This document shows, piece after piece, positions 13,201 to 13,968 of a stretch of 13,968 nucleotides of DNA. The position numbers and the translations under genes were made by a program. This stretch comes from Frankiales bacterium (GTDB lineage Bacteria; Actinomycetota; Actinomycetes; Mycobacteriales; SCTD01), in assembly GCA_025966295.1 (NCBI GenBank), contig JAOPVD010000133.1, positions 1 through 13,968 of the forward strand, read 5' to 3'. The notes beneath the pieces were generated by a model. That model worked only from the letters and a program-made list of their open reading frames with translations. It was not told the origin of the DNA and ran no database searches. Numbering within the stretch: the stretch's first letter is position 1; each line of letters begins with the position of its first letter.

Positions 13201-13968
13201 ATGAGCACTTCCCGCCCCGCCGCCGGGGACCGCCTGGACCCGGTCGTCCGGCGCTACCTCGCCTCGGTGGCCGTGTCCCGGTTCGGCACCGGGCTGACCC
13301 TGCCGTTCACGCTCATCCTGCTGCACGAGGTGCGTGGCATCGACCTGCCGACGGTCGGGCTGCTGATGGCGCTGCCCGGCGCGGTCGGGCTGGCCGCGGT
13401 GCCGGTCAGCGGCGCGCTCGTCGACCGGTTCGGTCCGCGCGCGGTGCTGCGCGGCTGCCTGCTGCTGCAGGCCGTCGGCACCGCCTTGCTGGCCTTCGGC
13501 AGCACGCCGGCCCAGGTCCTGCCGGCGCTGCTGCTCAACGGCCTGGGCATCGGCCCCTCGTTCCCGGCCGGCAACGCGCTGCTCGCCGGCCTGCTCAGCC
13601 GGCCGGAGCAGGCGCCGCGCGCGTTCGGCGTGCAGTTCACCGTCATCAACGCGGGGGTCGGGCTCGGCGGACTGGTGGCCGCGGTGGTGGTCGACGTGCA
13701 CCGGGCGGTGACGTTCGAGGTGCTGTTCCTCGCCTGCGCCGTGGCCTGCCTGCTGCAGTTCCTGGTGCTGCCGCCCGCGGCCCCGCCGGTGCACGACGAG
13801 GACGCCGACGCCCCGTCGTACCGGGAGGTGCTGGCGGACCCGGTGTTCCGGCGGCTGTGCATGGTGTCGCTGCTGTTCGCGATGACCGGCTACGCCGCGC
13901 TCGACACCGGGCTGCCGGCCTTCGCGCGCGTCGAGGGCGACGTGGCGCCGTCCACCATCGGGCTGGTC
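13201..13968 (+). CDS. Major facilitator superfamily transporter (N-terminal 256 codons; runs off the window)
   Basis: The open frame runs from the ATG at 13201 to the window end without a stop, giving 256 residues. After a short polar start (1-18), hydrophobic spans alternate at about 20-42, 50-72, 78-100, 105-125, 140-165 and 168-186. They include the MFS loop signature GALVDRFGPRAVL between spans 2 and 3. A polar loop (about 187-218) then leads into a seventh span. This is the usual 6+6 layout cut in its second half. A proton-linked efflux permease is the common role; the substrate cannot be read from the sequence. It begins 45 bases after trpD with only a weak AGG upstream, so co-transcription is possible. 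Confidence 0.88.
   Translation, partial: MSTSRPAAGDRLDPVVRRYLASVAVSRFGTGLTLPFTLILLHEVRGIDLPTVGLLMALPGAVGLAAVPVSGALVDRFGPRAVLRGCLLLQAVGTALLAFGSTPAQVLPALLLNGLGIGPSFPAGNALLAGLLSRPEQAPRAFGVQFTVINAGVGLGGLVAAVVVDVHRAVTFEVLFLACAVACLLQFLVLPPAAPPVHDEDADAPSYREVLADPVFRRLCMVSLLFAMTGYAALDTGLPAFARVEGDVAPSTIGLV

Overview
This is a very GC-rich window with strong third-position GC bias. It carries an actinobacterial ctaE-qcrC-qcrA-qcrB respiratory cluster divergent from a trpD-containing cluster. A multi-membrane-span Rieske protein, a di-haem QcrC, an Lsr2-like DNA-binding domain and apparently leaderless genes all point to a filamentous or soil-type actinobacterium (class Actinomycetia). I cannot name the genus from sequence alone.

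Region 1 (about 1-6020) looks like a signalling island. It opens with the start of a receiver-domain response regulator on the minus strand, truncated by the window edge. A 540-base intergenic region follows, with a well-supported cyclic di-GMP-I (GEMM-I) riboswitch at about 756-848. The riboswitch sits directly in front of a tight plus-strand series: an unrecognised 117-aa protein, an exported HExxH metallopeptidase-like protein, an 88-aa coiled-coil protein and a stand-alone response regulator. The last three are almost contiguous (8-base gap, then ATGA overlap). Next come a structured leader of unknown class and a gene for an unusual nucleoid-type protein (Lsr2-like DNA-binding domain, five Lys-Ser-Thr repeats, helical C-terminus). 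Convergent to it is a 789-aa PAS-PAS-GGDEF-EAL protein with intact cyclase, inhibitory-site and phosphodiesterase motifs, plus a C-terminal recombinase-type helix-turn-helix-like segment. A c-di-GMP sensor RNA and a c-di-GMP turnover enzyme within 3 kb of each other suggest a local c-di-GMP circuit controlling envelope or cell-surface functions. That link is an inference.

Region 2 (about 6100-10274, minus strand) is the aerobic respiratory operon ctaE-qcrC-qcrA-qcrB: cytochrome c oxidase subunit III, di-haem cytochrome c, Rieske protein and cytochrome b. The genes are separated by 11 bases or overlap by 4 and 1 bases. A strong hairpin lies after qcrB.

Region 3 (10361-13968, plus strand) diverges from ctaE. 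It holds a CtaG-type oxidase assembly membrane protein, a RraB-like protein, a degenerate receiver protein, trpD and the first 256 codons of an MFS transporter. Spacings are -4, 11, 13 and 45 bases, so one transcript is plausible. Candidate -10 hexamers sit 6 bases before the start codons of both ctaE and ctaG, suggesting leaderless mRNAs from a compact divergent promoter.
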